This document shows positions 1 through 9,126 of a DNA stretch of 64,000 bases, one piece after another. The position numbers were made by a program, and so were the translations under genes. The DNA is from Ligilactobacillus apodemi DSM 16634 = JCM 16172 (GTDB lineage Bacteria; Bacillota; Bacilli; Lactobacillales; Lactobacillaceae). The stretch spans positions 62,001 through 126,000 of the forward strand of contig NZ_AZFT01000048.1 of NCBI RefSeq assembly GCF_001434405.1. The letters are read 5' to 3'. Position 1 is the first letter of the stretch, and each line of letters starts with the position of its first letter. Under the pieces are notes generated by a model, which was not told where the DNA came from, ran no database searches, and worked only from the letters and a program-made list of their open reading frames with translations.

Positions 1-1
1 G

Positions 2-937
2 TATTTAGCCGACATCAGTTATAGCGTCTATCTCTTTCACTGGCCGTTATTTGTGATCTTATCAAAACGTTACAGTAACTGGGGCGCTGCGCTTTTGACG
101 ACGATCTTAGCCGTGATCTTTGCGAGCTTTTCGTATTATTTCTTAGAACCACTTTTGCGCGGTAAAGATGTAGCGGTGTTAGGTAAAACATTTAATTTAA
201 AACAAGTACTAGCACCACTGGGAATCTTTACGACACTAGCAGTTGGTTTTGGCGTTTACTTATGTTTGCAGGCGCCAACGATCTCTTCGCTCGAACAAAA
301 CTTGTTGCTTGGCGGGATCCAACAAGATGTCACCAAACTTGAGACTGCCTATGCTAAGGCGACGGCACCTAAAGTTGAACAACAACTAGCGCAGACCCAA
401 ACGGCTGACCAGACGATCCCTGAAGGCACAACGATCATCGGCGATAGTGTAACGCTTGGAAGTCGTAGTTATCTACTTGAGCACATGGAAAATGTCGACA
501 TTGATGCAGAAGGTAACCGTACGATGAATTTGGCGTATGATGTGTTGATGAACTTGCAAAATACTAACCAGTTGCGCCAAAATGTGGTGATCTGTATCGG
601 GACAAATGCGTTAGATGATTACCAAGAACAAACGCAAAAAGTGATCGATGACTTAAAAGATGGGCATCATTTGATCTTCATCACCCCACATGATGGCAAT
701 GCGGATTCATCGTATAACTCGTATAAATTGGGAGTTTGGGAGCGGACTTTACCTAAGAAGTATAACTTTATTACGATCGGTGATTGGGATGAAGTTGCTA
801 GAGCCCATCCCGAAGCTTTTGAAGGTACTGATGGTACGCATTTTGGTGGTCGTGAAGATACGAGCAAATTGTATCTAGACTGTATCCAAGATGCACTGAA
901 ACGTGCTCAAAAGACGCCGTTAAAAGGTGAAAAATAA
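2..937 (+). CDS. Acyltransferase-3 / SGNH O-acetyltransferase (C-terminal part)
   Basis: The reading frame is open from base 2, so the gene starts before the window. The first residues (SYSVYLFHWPLFV) match the last membrane segments of acyltransferase-3 proteins. One more membrane helix follows, then an extracellular SGNH domain: GDSV (nucleophile Ser, about 432-443), an IGTNA block, and DGTH (catalytic Asp and His, about 829-843). Family members such as OatA move acetyl groups across the membrane onto muramic acid of peptidoglycan, giving lysozyme resistance. The exact acceptor here is inferred; other surface glycans are possible. The gene ends before an AT-rich gap and has no obvious operon partner downstream. 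Confidence 0.85.
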   Translation, partial: YLADISYSVYLFHWPLFVILSKRYSNWGAALLTTILAVIFASFSYYFLEPLLRGKDVAVLGKTFNLKQVLAPLGIFTTLAVGFGVYLCLQAPTISSLEQNLLLGGIQQDVTKLETAYAKATAPKVEQQLAQTQTADQTIPEGTTIIGDSVTLGSRSYLLEHMENVDIDAEGNRTMNLAYDVLMNLQNTNQLRQNVVICIGTNALDDYQEQTQKVIDDLKDGHHLIFITPHDGNADSSYNSYKLGVWERTLPKKYNFITIGDWDEVARAHPEAFEGTDGTHFGGREDTSKLYLDCIQDALKRAQKTPLKGEK

Positions 938-1039
938 TCTTTCAAAATAGTGATAATTTTTAGCCGAATTTATTGCTATTTTTTTGTATATATCGCTTAG
1001 TTCTTGATATAGTATAAGAAAAATGGATAAAGGGGATGT

Positions 1040-1820
1040 ATGGCTGTGAAGGTGGAAATAGATTTAGCTATTGTTATACGTGAGCTATTGATATGGGGGA
1101 TTTTGTTTGCGCTACCATTTTGTTTTTATAAGCTCTGGCAAAAAAATCAATCACAGTTGAGTAAAGATGACCTGAAATGGTATTCGATCGTAATTGGTTT
1201 TAGCTTAGTTGTTATAGGGATAATTGATATTTTTTATGTATTTTATGATGTTATTCCTAATAGCAGTGAATCTAATAAGTTGGAAGCAACGGCAAATCTC
1301 ACGACTGCACTAGTGACTGCCATTTCTGTATTATGCGCAGGAATAGGTTACTTTTATACTAAAAGACAAGATAAGATCCAAGAGATCCATGCTGAAGGCG
1401 AATGGTGTAGAAGATTGTTTGATTTAGAAGGACAAGGTGAGTACAAAATTAGTGATTTGATGCAGTTAGCTTCTCTTATTGATATTGTTTCTAAAAAAGC
1501 AAAACACTAGCTTTGTATGTTAATCGAGTTATTATTGAAATACTTATTATCCATGGTGCTAAAGTTCCTGATAAAACAAGACTTAATGGTTGTGAAAATA
1601 AAACTGGCAGACTAGATGTTGTGGATTCAGAAAATTACGCACAGGTGTTGCTAGGATCTTAAAATTAAATATTGAAGATGACAATCCATTAGGAAATATC
1701 GTTTATGATTACGACATAACAAATCTGAAAGATGTTAAATTAACTCATCCCGAAGAAAATGAAATTAGACGTTGCATTTATGCCCTCTTGAAAGATGACT
1801 GGGAGAATGTTACTAATTAA
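1040..1820 (+). pseudogene. Frameshifted membrane protein of unknown function
   Basis: The first open part (1040-1510, 156 aa) begins at an ATG after AAAGGGGAT and has two predicted membrane helices (about residues 12-30 and 46-68) and a third hydrophobic stretch near 90-110. It then enters a cytosolic segment and stops at 1508-1510. Coding continues in another frame: shifting one base in the A-rich run near 1490-1506 continues KTLALYVNRVIIEI, and a second shift near 1640-1655 leads to a frame that ends at 1820 with a charged C-terminus. The full ancestral product would be about 260 aa. I do not recognise the family. Two compensating frame changes make decay the simplest reading, although the first 156 aa could still be translated. 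Confidence 0.55.
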
Positions 1821-1859
1821 TAGATACAATTATTTTTATAAAACAAAGGAAGTGCCGGA

Positions 1860-2201
1860 ATGCCATTTATTGAAAAGTTACCGCAAGCAAAAGTTGTTGA
1901 TTTAAAAAAAGAAGTGCCCGTTGAGGAAGAACAGATCTTATCTAAGACCTTAGTTCAACGTGATGACCTAGGAATGACGATCTTTTCGTTTGATCAAGGT
2001 CAAACGATCGCCCAACACACGGCACCAGGGGATGCAATGGTCAATGTTTTGTCTGGAGTAGCTCAGATCACGATCGATACCACTGAATATGAAGTCAAAG
2101 CGGGGGAAAGCATCGTGATTCCAGCAAATGAGCCCCACGCATTATATGCTAAAGAAGCCTTCCAGATGCTACTTGTTGTAGTCAAACCGGAGGCAAAATA
2201 A
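1860..2201 (+). CDS. Small cupin-domain protein
   Basis: 113 aa, a single cupin beta-barrel. The two cupin motifs are visible as a His-containing segment around residues 57-70 (HTAPGDAMVNVLSG) and a second motif near 85-98 (VIPANEPHALYA) that supplies a metal-binding His. Such small cupins bind metal or a small ligand and act as isomerases, dioxygenases or sensors; nothing here fixes the substrate. A GGAAG site precedes the ATG. Its stop codon overlaps the start of the next cupin gene by one base (TAATG), so the two are translationally coupled and possibly form a pair. Confidence 0.8.
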   Translation: MPFIEKLPQAKVVDLKKEVPVEEEQILSKTLVQRDDLGMTIFSFDQGQTIAQHTAPGDAMVNVLSGVAQITIDTTEYEVKAGESIVIPANEPHALYAKEAFQMLLVVVKPEAK

Positions 2202-2506
2202 TGAAACTAAATTTACCAGAACTCGTCAATTATCATAACCAACAAATTGCGAGCCGTTCACTCGCTAAAAAACTTGGAATCACCGCACAAATGCTAGTTT
2301 ATGCGCTTGATGAAGGTGAAAGTATCAGCCAAGAGAGCAGTTCGCAAGTGAAGTTGATCGAGGTTTTAGAAGGCGACCTTGCTGTAGAGTTAGCCGATAA
2401 CACCAAAGAAACGTTGTCAGCCCTTGATCTGTTGACGATTCCAGCTGGCCAAAAACATGGTCTGATGGCACTGACCCGTTGCAAATTTTTACAACTCGAA
2501 TTATAA
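2201..2506 (+). CDS. Second small cupin-like protein
   Basis: 101 aa with cupin-like strand pattern and a C-terminal motif LTIPAGQKHGLMAL near residues 77-90, which resembles cupin motif 2. The first motif is degenerate and lacks the usual HxH, so metal binding may be weak or absent. It overlaps the preceding cupin gene by one base and probably works with it, possibly as a heterodimer. The function is unknown. The ribosome binding site (CCGGAGGCAAAATA) lies inside the end of the upstream gene. Confidence 0.65.
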   Translation: MKLNLPELVNYHNQQIASRSLAKKLGITAQMLVYALDEGESISQESSSQVKLIEVLEGDLAVELADNTKETLSALDLLTIPAGQKHGLMALTRCKFLQLEL

Positions 2507-2538
2507 ACGTTAGCGTATTTAAGTCTTGAGCAATTTTA

Positions 2539-2566
2539 TTGCCCTCCGCTTATTTCCTACTATACT
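2539..2566 (+). promoter_or_regulatory. Promoter of the DUF697-like gene
   Basis: TTGCCC (2539-2544), a 16-base spacer and TATACT (2561-2566), 32 bases before the ATG at 2598. The good -10 box and position support it; the -35 box is moderate. Confidence 0.55.
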
Positions 2567-2597
2567 AATGGTAGAAAATAAAGTGGGGGGATTTTTT

Positions 2598-3047
2598 ATG
2601 CGTACACCTGAAACGACAAATGAAACACCAAAACAAAAAGCCAAAAAGGCCGTGCATACAGCTGCAATCGGGGCCGCAACTTTGGCAGCAACGCCAATTC
2701 CGTTTGCTGATGCATTTGCCTTGATGCCACTGCAAACAACGATGATTGTGCAGATCTATCGGGCATATGGGCAAAAGATCTCTAAAGGCGTAGTTCAAGG
2801 TGTGATGAAAGCAACTTTTGCAACCACGATCGGGCGCAGTTTAGCGGGTAGTCTATTTAAACTTGTACCTGGTGCTGGTAGTGTGGTCGGGGGTGCAATT
2901 AGTGCGGGGGTGGCAGTTTCCGTGACCGAAGCGATCGGGCAAGCCTTGATCAAAGAATTTGAAGATGGCGATAGTGTTGACTTGGAAACTTTGAGTTCGG
3001 TGATTTTGACGGCGGTCAGTTTAGCCGCTAAAAAGAAGCGTAAATAA
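2598..3047 (+). CDS. DUF697-like (YcjF family) protein
   Basis: 149 aa. The central part (about residues 18-115) has the small-residue-rich helices typical of the DUF697/YcjF C-terminal domain, including AAIGAATLAATPIPFAD and a GxGSVVGGAISAG segment, followed by an acidic and then basic tail. In other proteins this domain follows a GTPase; here it stands alone. It is probably membrane-associated and its function is unknown. The ATG at 2598 is chosen because it follows GTGGGGGG at 2583-2590; upstream in-frame start codons overlap the promoter. The gene is monocistronic. Confidence 0.65.
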   Translation: MRTPETTNETPKQKAKKAVHTAAIGAATLAATPIPFADAFALMPLQTTMIVQIYRAYGQKISKGVVQGVMKATFATTIGRSLAGSLFKLVPGAGSVVGGAISAGVAVSVTEAIGQALIKEFEDGDSVDLETLSSVILTAVSLAAKKKRK

Positions 3048-3107
3048 CTACCTAAAGCCCGATTTTTGTGCTAAACTAGCAAAAAATATAAGAGGATGAG
3101 TAGGATA

Positions 3108-3800
3108 ATGAAAAATTATAAGACGCTTTTATTTGATGTGGATGATACCTTGCTAGACTTTCACGCTGCCCAAGATTCAGCGCTAGATCAGCTTTTTACC
3201 TCGGTGGGGATCGAACCGACTGGAGTAGTTAAGCAAGCCTATGCGACCTATAACCAAAGTTTGTGGGAAAAGCTTGAACGAAGCGAGATCACCCGGGATG
3301 AATTGATGGCAGTGCGTTTTCCGACCTTTTTCAAAAAGTATTTTGACAAAGATTTACCTAACAACAGCTTAAATGACCGCTATTTGAGCTTTTTAGCCCA
3401 AGGACACCAAGAAATGCCAGGTGCCCGGAAGTTGTTAGAAACGTTAACAGCACGGGACTATGAGCTTTATGTTGTGACAAACGGGGTTAAATTTATCCAA
3501 GAAAAAAGGTTGAAAGAATCCGAGTTTGATCAATATTTCAAACAAGTCTTTATTTCGGAGACTTTAGGTGCTCAAAAGCCATCACCAGTCTTTTTCAAAC
3601 GTGCCTTTGAACAAATTGATGATTTTGACAAAGATAAAGCCTTGATCATCGGGGATTCACTGAGCTCAGATATGCTTGGGGGTCAAAATGCGGGGATCGA
3701 TACGCTTTGGCTTAACCACAAAGGCCAAGTTGCTGATCCAAAGCTAAAGATCAATTTAGAAGCTAACTCGCTTGATCAAATCGGTGTGCTTTTAAGCTAA
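3108..3800 (+). CDS. HAD-superfamily phosphatase, YjjG/YfnB type
   Basis: 230 aa. The HAD motifs are in order: motif I FDVDDTLLDF (nucleophile Asp10, general acid Asp12), motif II VTNG, the conserved Lys in the AQKPSPVFF block, and motif IV IIGDSLSSDMLGG. A helical cap lies between motifs I and II. The family dephosphorylates nucleoside monophosphates or related small phosphates, often pyrimidine 5'-nucleotides, in the cytosol. An earlier in-frame ATG exists at 3096, but the AGAGGA site at 3091-3096 fits the ATG at 3108. The gene is not in an obvious operon. Confidence 0.85.
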   Translation: MKNYKTLLFDVDDTLLDFHAAQDSALDQLFTSVGIEPTGVVKQAYATYNQSLWEKLERSEITRDELMAVRFPTFFKKYFDKDLPNNSLNDRYLSFLAQGHQEMPGARKLLETLTARDYELYVVTNGVKFIQEKRLKESEFDQYFKQVFISETLGAQKPSPVFFKRAFEQIDDFDKDKALIIGDSLSSDMLGGQNAGIDTLWLNHKGQVADPKLKINLEANSLDQIGVLLS

Positions 3801-3810
3801 ATAAATGAAT

Positions 3811-3839
3811 TTGTAATCCCTTTATGCGAATGCTATGCT
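3811..3839 (+). promoter_or_regulatory. Promoter of the toxSAS-Panacea locus
   Basis: TTGTAA (3811-3816), 17-base spacer, TATGCT (3834-3839). It lies 29 bases before the RelA/SpoT-like start and is the only clear promoter for the two-gene unit. Confidence 0.55.
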
Positions 3840-3867
3840 ACGAGCAAAAGTATGAGGGGGACTGGCG

Positions 3868-4502
3868 ATGGGGATGTTGGAATTATTAGCAACATTGATT
3901 GACGCTATTTGGGCAGAAAATCTATACTCTAAGCAAGTTTGTACTAGACAACTAGCTCGTAGTAATTATAATTTAAAGAAACTAAATGTTGGTAGTATCT
4001 ATCAGGATAAGTATTTTTTATACGACTTAATTCCAAAGTATTTAGCATTTTTAACTGATATATCACAAAAAATAGAAGAAGATCTATTGGATTATTTGTT
4101 AGATTATAACTTTAGCTACCGGGTAAAATCAGAACAAACAACTTACGCTAAAATTAAGCAATATTTTATGCGTGAACAACGGATCGGAGCGATTGCGGTC
4201 AATAAGTCATTAAATGATTTGATCGGATTTCGGATTATTCTTGTTGGTGTTGAACAAAATACCCCCTTGATTACCGAGTTACTGTGTCAAAAATGTAATA
4301 CTAGAAAGATTTCTAGGTTTTATTTTCGTGATGACGGTGACTATCATGCGATCCATGTTATTTTAAGTTAGATAATTACAGCTTTCCGTGGGAATTACAG
4401 ATTTGGGACAAGATAAATAAGGATAAAAATTTATATGCTCATGAAGAACATGAACGACAAAGGAAGGTGGAAAGTAATGATTCATATGATTGCTTTGGTT
4501 AA
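3868..4502 (+). pseudogene. RelA/SpoT-like synthetase (toxSAS-type), frameshifted
   Basis: The first frame (3868-4371, 167 aa) starts at ATG after AGGGGG with 7-base spacing. It carries RelA/SpoT synthetase features: YRVKSEQT (RxKS), a Lys-rich helix, LNDLIGFRIIL (the D-x-x-G-x-R block) and YHAIHVIL. It stops at 4369, but a one-base shift at about 4362-4372 continues LDNYSFPWELQIWDK, matching the E-x-Q-I/V strand of the family, and ends at 4502. There is no HD hydrolase or TGS/ACT domain, so it is a small single-domain alarmone synthetase. Linkage to a Panacea gene suggests a toxSAS toxin that modifies tRNA or makes toxic nucleotides. The frameshift truncates the catalytic fold, so it is probably inactive. 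Confidence 0.75.
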
Positions 4503-4519
4503 GCAAGGAGATGTAGCCT

Positions 4520-5182
4520 TTGCATACCATTTTGCAACAGCGGATAAAAAAGAGAAATGAATTACGTAATGTTCCACCACATCTTTTGGCTGGGATCAGC
4601 ATTCATGTCATCAATGATAAAGGGCAGACTTTTGCAGACATTCAACGGCTAGACCCATATTTTACCAAGGTGATTCAGGTTGAAAGCATGGCAGAATTAA
4701 TTAAAAAATTAGAGCAGCAAGGTCAGTTAAAGGCTGATGATATGGCGGCTTATTTAGTGCAGAGGTATCAGTTAAATGCTTTTTTATTGCAAAAAACACT
4801 TTATTACATTTACGCAGACTACTTAGAAAAATACGCAAGTAGCCCGTTTGTTGCTAATTTTGAGGCCTTTGACCATGGTCCGGTCGAAACTGAAGTCTAC
4901 CGTAAATACAGATATACTAACAATTTAGAAGAAGATGTAGCTTTTAATGATAAATTAGCTGTCTGTCCCTACACTACTGAGCTACTAGACTTGAGCGAGC
5001 TTACCGTGGCTAAATGTTGCTCGCAGTACCAAGGGGCTTGGGACGACCAAACAAAGAATTTAACGCATCGTGTGGGAACTCCTTGGAGTAGGGCGTATGC
5101 CAGGAAAATGGACGTGACTATTTTAGATGAAGATATTATCAAATATCATCATCTAGAACACCTACCTGTGTCAACAAACTAA
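4520..5182 (+). CDS. Panacea-domain (DUF4065/SocA-like) antitoxin, N-terminus probably frameshifted
   Basis: 220 aa from a TTG at 4520, with AAGGAG at 4505-4510. The C-terminal two thirds are a Panacea domain: NAFLLQKTLYYIYADYLEKY, then FEAFDHGPVETEVYRKYR (the F-x-A-x-x-x-GPV signature), and a C-terminal helix. A second reading begins at ATG 4477 behind AGGAAGGTGG and runs 27 codons (MIHMIALVKQGDVAFAYHF...) to a stop at 4558-4560. Joining it to this frame by one base at the A-run near 4544-4556 would give a longer N-terminal domain. So the gene may be intact with a TTG start or carry a frameshift. Panacea domains neutralise many toxin types, including toxSAS, which fits the gene upstream. Confidence 0.7.
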   Translation: MHTILQQRIKKRNELRNVPPHLLAGISIHVINDKGQTFADIQRLDPYFTKVIQVESMAELIKKLEQQGQLKADDMAAYLVQRYQLNAFLLQKTLYYIYADYLEKYASSPFVANFEAFDHGPVETEVYRKYRYTNNLEEDVAFNDKLAVCPYTTELLDLSELTVAKCCSQYQGAWDDQTKNLTHRVGTPWSRAYARKMDVTILDEDIIKYHHLEHLPVSTN

Positions 5183-5206
5183 TTTTCAGAAAACTGCCCA
5201 CAGGTA

Positions 5207-5235
5207 TTGACAGTACTAGCTTTTCTTGCTATACT
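5207..5235 (+). promoter_or_regulatory. rpoBC promoter
   Basis: TTGACA (5207-5212), 17-base spacer and TATACT (5230-5235): a near-consensus sigma-A promoter, as expected for RNA polymerase genes. Confidence 0.85.
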
Positions 5236-5236
5236 A

Positions 5237-5360
5237 CATAGATGCAAAAACTGTGAATTTAGCTGCTTGATGCGATCTATTGTCCGGATCAGGCAAACGA
5301 AGAAGCAAAAATAGTGAGGTTTATTTTTTTAAACGTGATCTGTTTTTGCTTTTTTTTGCC
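5237..5360 (+). ncRNA. Lacto-rpoB-type leader with terminator-like hairpin
   Basis: About 220 bases of 5' leader separate the promoter from rpoB. It contains a hairpin pairing AGCAAAAA (5304-5311) with TTTTTGCT (5343-5350), an inner GTTTA/TAAAC stem, and a T-run from 5351. This looks like an intrinsic terminator or attenuator. A conserved Lacto-rpoB RNA motif is known upstream of rpoB in lactic acid bacteria; position and organism fit, but I cannot score the covariance model. An attenuating role is inferred. Confidence 0.6.
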
Positions 5361-5466
5361 AAAATTCACTGAAAATTTTTGCAAAAAGTTATTTGTAACA
5401 TAATTGTAATATTAATTTTCAGTTTATAGCAACGATTTACAGTAAATATTTTGAGAGGTGAACAAC

Positions 5467-8400
5467 TTGGCAGGACATTTAGTAAAATACGGCAAACACC
5501 GTGAACGCAGAAGTTATTCTCGAATCAAAGAAGTTCTAGATCTTCCTAACTTGATCGAGATCCAAACTGACTCTTATAAATGGTTCTTAGACGAAGGTTT
5601 GCGTGAAATGTTTGAAGACATCATGCCGATCGAAGATTTCGCTGGGAACTTATCACTTGAATTTGTCGACTATCAATTGTTGGAACCAAAGTATACCGTT
5701 GATGAAGCACGTGAACACGATGCTAACTATTCAGCACCATTACACGTTACTTTGCGTTTGATCAATAAGGAAACAGGAGAAATCAAGTCACAAGACGTCT
5801 TCTTTGGCGATTTCCCATTAATGACAAAACAAGGTACCTTCATTATCAACGGTGCTGAACGTGTTATTGTCTCACAATTAGTTCGTTCACCCGGCGTATA
5901 CTTTAATTCCGAATTAGATAAAAATGGGCGTGAAAACTACGGGACAACGGTGATCCCTAACCGTGGTGCTTGGTTAGAATATGAAACAGATGCTAAAAAT
6001 GTGGCATATGTACGTATCGACCGGACTCGTAAGATCCCATTGACAGAATTGATCCGTGCTTTAGGTTACGAATCAGATTCGCAAATCATCGAAATGCTCG
6101 GTGAAACAGATGCATTGATGAACACGTTAGAAAAAGATATCCACAAGAACATGGATGATTCTCGGGTAGAAGAATCCTTGAAAGATATCTACGAACGTCT
6201 TCGTCCAGGCGAACCAAAGACTGCTGACTCAGCTCGTAGTCTTTTAACAGCTCGTTTCTTTGATCCAAAACGCTACGATTTAGCTGCCGTTGGTCGTTAC
6301 AAGATCAACAAGAAACTTGATCTTAAGACTCGTCTTTTGAACAAGCGCGTAGCTGAAACTTTAGCTGATCCTGAAACAGGCGAAATCATCGTTAACAAGG
6401 GTGATCTTTTAGATAAGGTCGCAATGGAAAAATTGGCTCCTTACCTTAAACGTGATGACTTCAAGATGGTTACTTTCCACCCATCTGAAGAAGGTGTGGT
6501 CCAAGAACCAATGACCTTACAAATCATCAAAGTTTACTCTGAAAAAGATCCAGAACGTGTAGTTAACATGATCGGTAACGGTAATGTTCCATTGGAATAC
6601 AAGCACATCACACCAGCTGATATCTTGGCTTCCATGAACTACTTCTTCAACTTGCAAGAAGACCTTGGTAATGTTGATGATATCGACCACTTAGGTAACC
6701 GTCGTATTCGTTCTGTGGGTGAATTATTACAAAACCAATTCCGCATCGGTTTAACTCGGATGGAACGTGTTGTTCGTGAAAGAATGTCGATCCAAGACAC
6801 AGCAACAGTGACACCACAACAATTGATCAACATTCGTCCAGTTGTGGCTTCTATCAAAGAATTCTTTGGTAGTTCTCAATTGTCCCAGTTCATGGATCAA
6901 ACAAACCCACTTGGCGAACTTACACACAAACGTCGTCTTTCAGCCTTAGGGCCTGGTGGTTTGACACGTGACCGTGCTGGATACGAAGTGCGTGACGTTC
7001 ACTATACTCACTACGGCCGGATGTGTCCGATCGAAACTCCTGAAGGTCCTAACATCGGGTTGATCAACAGTTTGTCAACTTACGCTCGTGTTAACAAATA
7101 TGGTTTCGTGGAAACACCATACCGTCGTGTTTCTTGGGATACACATAAAGTTACCGATAAGATCGACTATTTGACAGCTGATGAAGAAGATAACTATGTC
7201 GTAGCACAAGCTAACTCCCCATTAAACGATGATGGTTCATTCGTTGATGATGTGGTTATGGCTCGTCATAAAGATGAAAACATCGAAATTTCCGTTGATA
7301 AAGTTGACTACATGGACGTGTCACCAAAACAAGTTGTTGCGGTCGCTACTGCATGTATTCCTTTCTTGGAAAACGATGACTCCAACCGTGCTTTGATGGG
7401 TGCCAACATGCAACGTCAGGCTGTTCCTTTGATCAAGCCACACGCACCATTAGTTGGTACTGGTATCGAATATAAAGCCGCTCATGACTCCGGTGATGCA
7501 ATGATCGCTGAACATGATGGTACAGTTGAATACGTTGATGCACGTGAAATTCGTGTTCGTCGTGAAGATGGTTCTTTAGATACTTACAAGTTGATGAAGT
7601 TCCGTCGTTCTAACGGTGGTAAGAACTACAACCAAACACCGATCGTCCGCGTTGGTGATCATGTTGATGCTGACGATGTGTTAGCAGATGGTCCATCAAT
7701 GGAAGAAGGCGAATTAGCTTTAGGTCAAAACCCACTTATCGCCTTCATGACTTGGGACGGTTACAACTTCGAAGATGCGATCGCTATTAACGAACGCTTA
7801 GTTAAAGAAGACGTTTATACTTCGATCCACATTGAAGAACATGAATCAGAAGCACGTGATACGAAACTTGGACCAGAAGAAATGACGCGTGAAATCCCTA
7901 ACGTTGGGGAAGATGCGTTGAAGAACTTGGATGAATTTGGGATCGTCCGCGTTGGTGCTGAAGTTAAAGACGGTGATATCTTAGTTGGTAAAGTAACTCC
8001 TAAGGGTATGACTGAATTATCAGCCGAAGAACGCTTGTTACACGCTATCTTTGGTGAAAAAGCACGTGAAGTTCGTGATACATCCTTACGTGTCCCACAC
8101 GGTGGTGGCGGTATCGTGCAAGATGTTAAGATCTTTACGCGTGAAGCTGGCGATGAATTAGCTCCTGGCGTTAACATGATGGTTCGTGTTTACATTGCAC
8201 AAAAACGTAAGTTGCAAGTCGGCGATAAGATGGCTGGTCGTCACGGTAACAAGGGGACTGTTTCTGTTGTTATCCCTGAAGAAGATATGCCATTTATGCC
8301 AGATGGTACTCCGATCGATATCATGCTTTCCCCGATGGGTGTGCCTTCACGTATGAACATCGGGCAAGTATTAGATCTTCACTTAGGTATGGCTGCTCGT

Positions 8401-9084
8401 AAGCTTGGTATCCACGTAACATCACCTGTTTTTGATGGTGCACGTGACGAAGATATCTGGGCTGCTTTAAAAGAAGCTGGTCTTCCATCTGACGGTAAGA
8501 CAGTCTTGTACGATGGTCGGACAGGTGAAGCTTTCGATAACCGTGTCGCTGTTGGTGTCATGTACTACATGAAACTATCTCACATGGTCGATGATAAGAT
8601 CCACGCTCGTTCAATTGGACCTTACTCCTTGGTTACACAACAACCTCTTGGTGGTAAAGCTCAATTTGGTGGCCAAAGATTTGGTGAAATGGAAGTTTGG
8701 GCCCTTGAAGCTTACGGTGCTGCATACACCTTGCAAGAAATCTTGACTTACAAGTCAGATGACGTTGTAGGACGTGTGAAGACATACGAAGCAATCGTTA
8801 AGGGTGAACAAATTCCTCAACCAGGTGTGCCTGAATCATTCCGCGTTTTAGTTAAAGAATTACAATCGCTTGGTCTTGATATGAAAGTGCTTGACGCTGA
8901 CAAACAAGAAATCGAATTACGCGATATGGATGAAGATGATGATGACATCGTCAAGATCGATGCTTTAGCTAAAGTTTCTAAAGAAGAACAAGCTAAACGT
9001 GAAAAAGAAGAAGCTGAGAAAAAAGCTAAGGCTGAAGCCCAAGGCGTAGAAACAGCTGAAGAAAAAACAAGCGTTGAAAAGTAG
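5467..9084 (+). CDS. rpoB: RNA polymerase beta subunit
   Basis: 1205 aa, beta subunit of RNA polymerase, forming the catalytic cleft with beta'. The TTG at 5467 is chosen because AGAGGTG at 5452-5458 is the ribosome binding site; the upstream in-frame GTG at 5458 overlaps that site. The rifampicin region reads [22 protein letters not shown] followed by LSALGPGG, with no substitution at the usual resistance positions (Asp, His and Ser present). The hybrid-binding segments [12 protein letters not shown] and [18 protein letters not shown] are intact. The C-terminus has an acidic, Lys/Glu-rich tail. rpoC follows after 42 bases, so the two are co-transcribed. Confidence 0.98.
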   Translation: MAGHLVKYGKHRERRSYSRIKEVLDLPNLIEIQTDSYKWFLDEGLREMFEDIMPIEDFAGNLSLEFVDYQLLEPKYTVDEAREHDANYSAPLHVTLRLINKETGEIKSQDVFFGDFPLMTKQGTFIINGAERVIVSQLVRSPGVYFNSELDKNGRENYGTTVIPNRGAWLEYETDAKNVAYVRIDRTRKIPLTELIRALGYESDSQIIEMLGETDALMNTLEKDIHKNMDDSRVEESLKDIYERLRPGEPKTADSARSLLTARFFDPKRYDLAAVGRYKINKKLDLKTRLLNKRVAETLADPETGEIIVNKGDLLDKVAMEKLAPYLKRDDFKMVTFHPSEEGVVQEPMTLQIIKVYSEKDPERVVNMIGNGNVPLEYKHITPADILASMNYFFNLQEDLGNVDDIDHLGNRRIRSVGELLQNQFRIGLTRMERVVRERMSIQDTATVTPQQLINIRPVVASIKEFFGSSQLSQFMDQTNPLGELTHKRRLSALGPGGLTRDRAGYEVRDVHYTHYGRMCPIETPEGPNIGLINSLSTYARVNKYGFVETPYRRVSWDTHKVTDKIDYLTADEEDNYVVAQANSPLNDDGSFVDDVVMARHKDENIEISVDKVDYMDVSPKQVVAVATACIPFLENDDSNRALMGANMQRQAVPLIKPHAPLVGTGIEYKAAHDSGDAMIAEHDGTVEYVDAREIRVRREDGSLDTYKLMKFRRSNGGKNYNQTPIVRVGDHVDADDVLADGPSMEEGELALGQNPLIAFMTWDGYNFEDAIAINERLVKEDVYTSIHIEEHESEARDTKLGPEEMTREIPNVGEDALKNLDEFGIVRVGAEVKDGDILVGKVTPKGMTELSAEERLLHAIFGEKAREVRDTSLRVPHGGGGIVQDVKIFTREAGDELAPGVNMMVRVYIAQKRKLQVGDKMAGRHGNKGTVSVVIPEEDMPFMPDGTPIDIMLSPMGVPSRMNIGQVLDLHLGMAARKLGIHVTSPVFDGARDEDIWAALKEAGLPSDGKTVLYDGRTGEAFDNRVAVGVMYYMKLSHMVDDKIHARSIGPYSLVTQQPLGGKAQFGGQRFGEMEVWALEAYGAAYTLQEILTYKSDDVVGRVKTYEAIVKGEQIPQPGVPESFRVLVKELQSLGLDMKVLDADKQEIELRDMDEDDDDIVKIDALAKVSKEEQAKREKEEAEKKAKAEAQGVETAEEKTSVEK

Positions 9085-9126
9085 TAAACACTTAGTATTT
9101 CAAAATAGGAAAGGGAGGTCGGTCCT

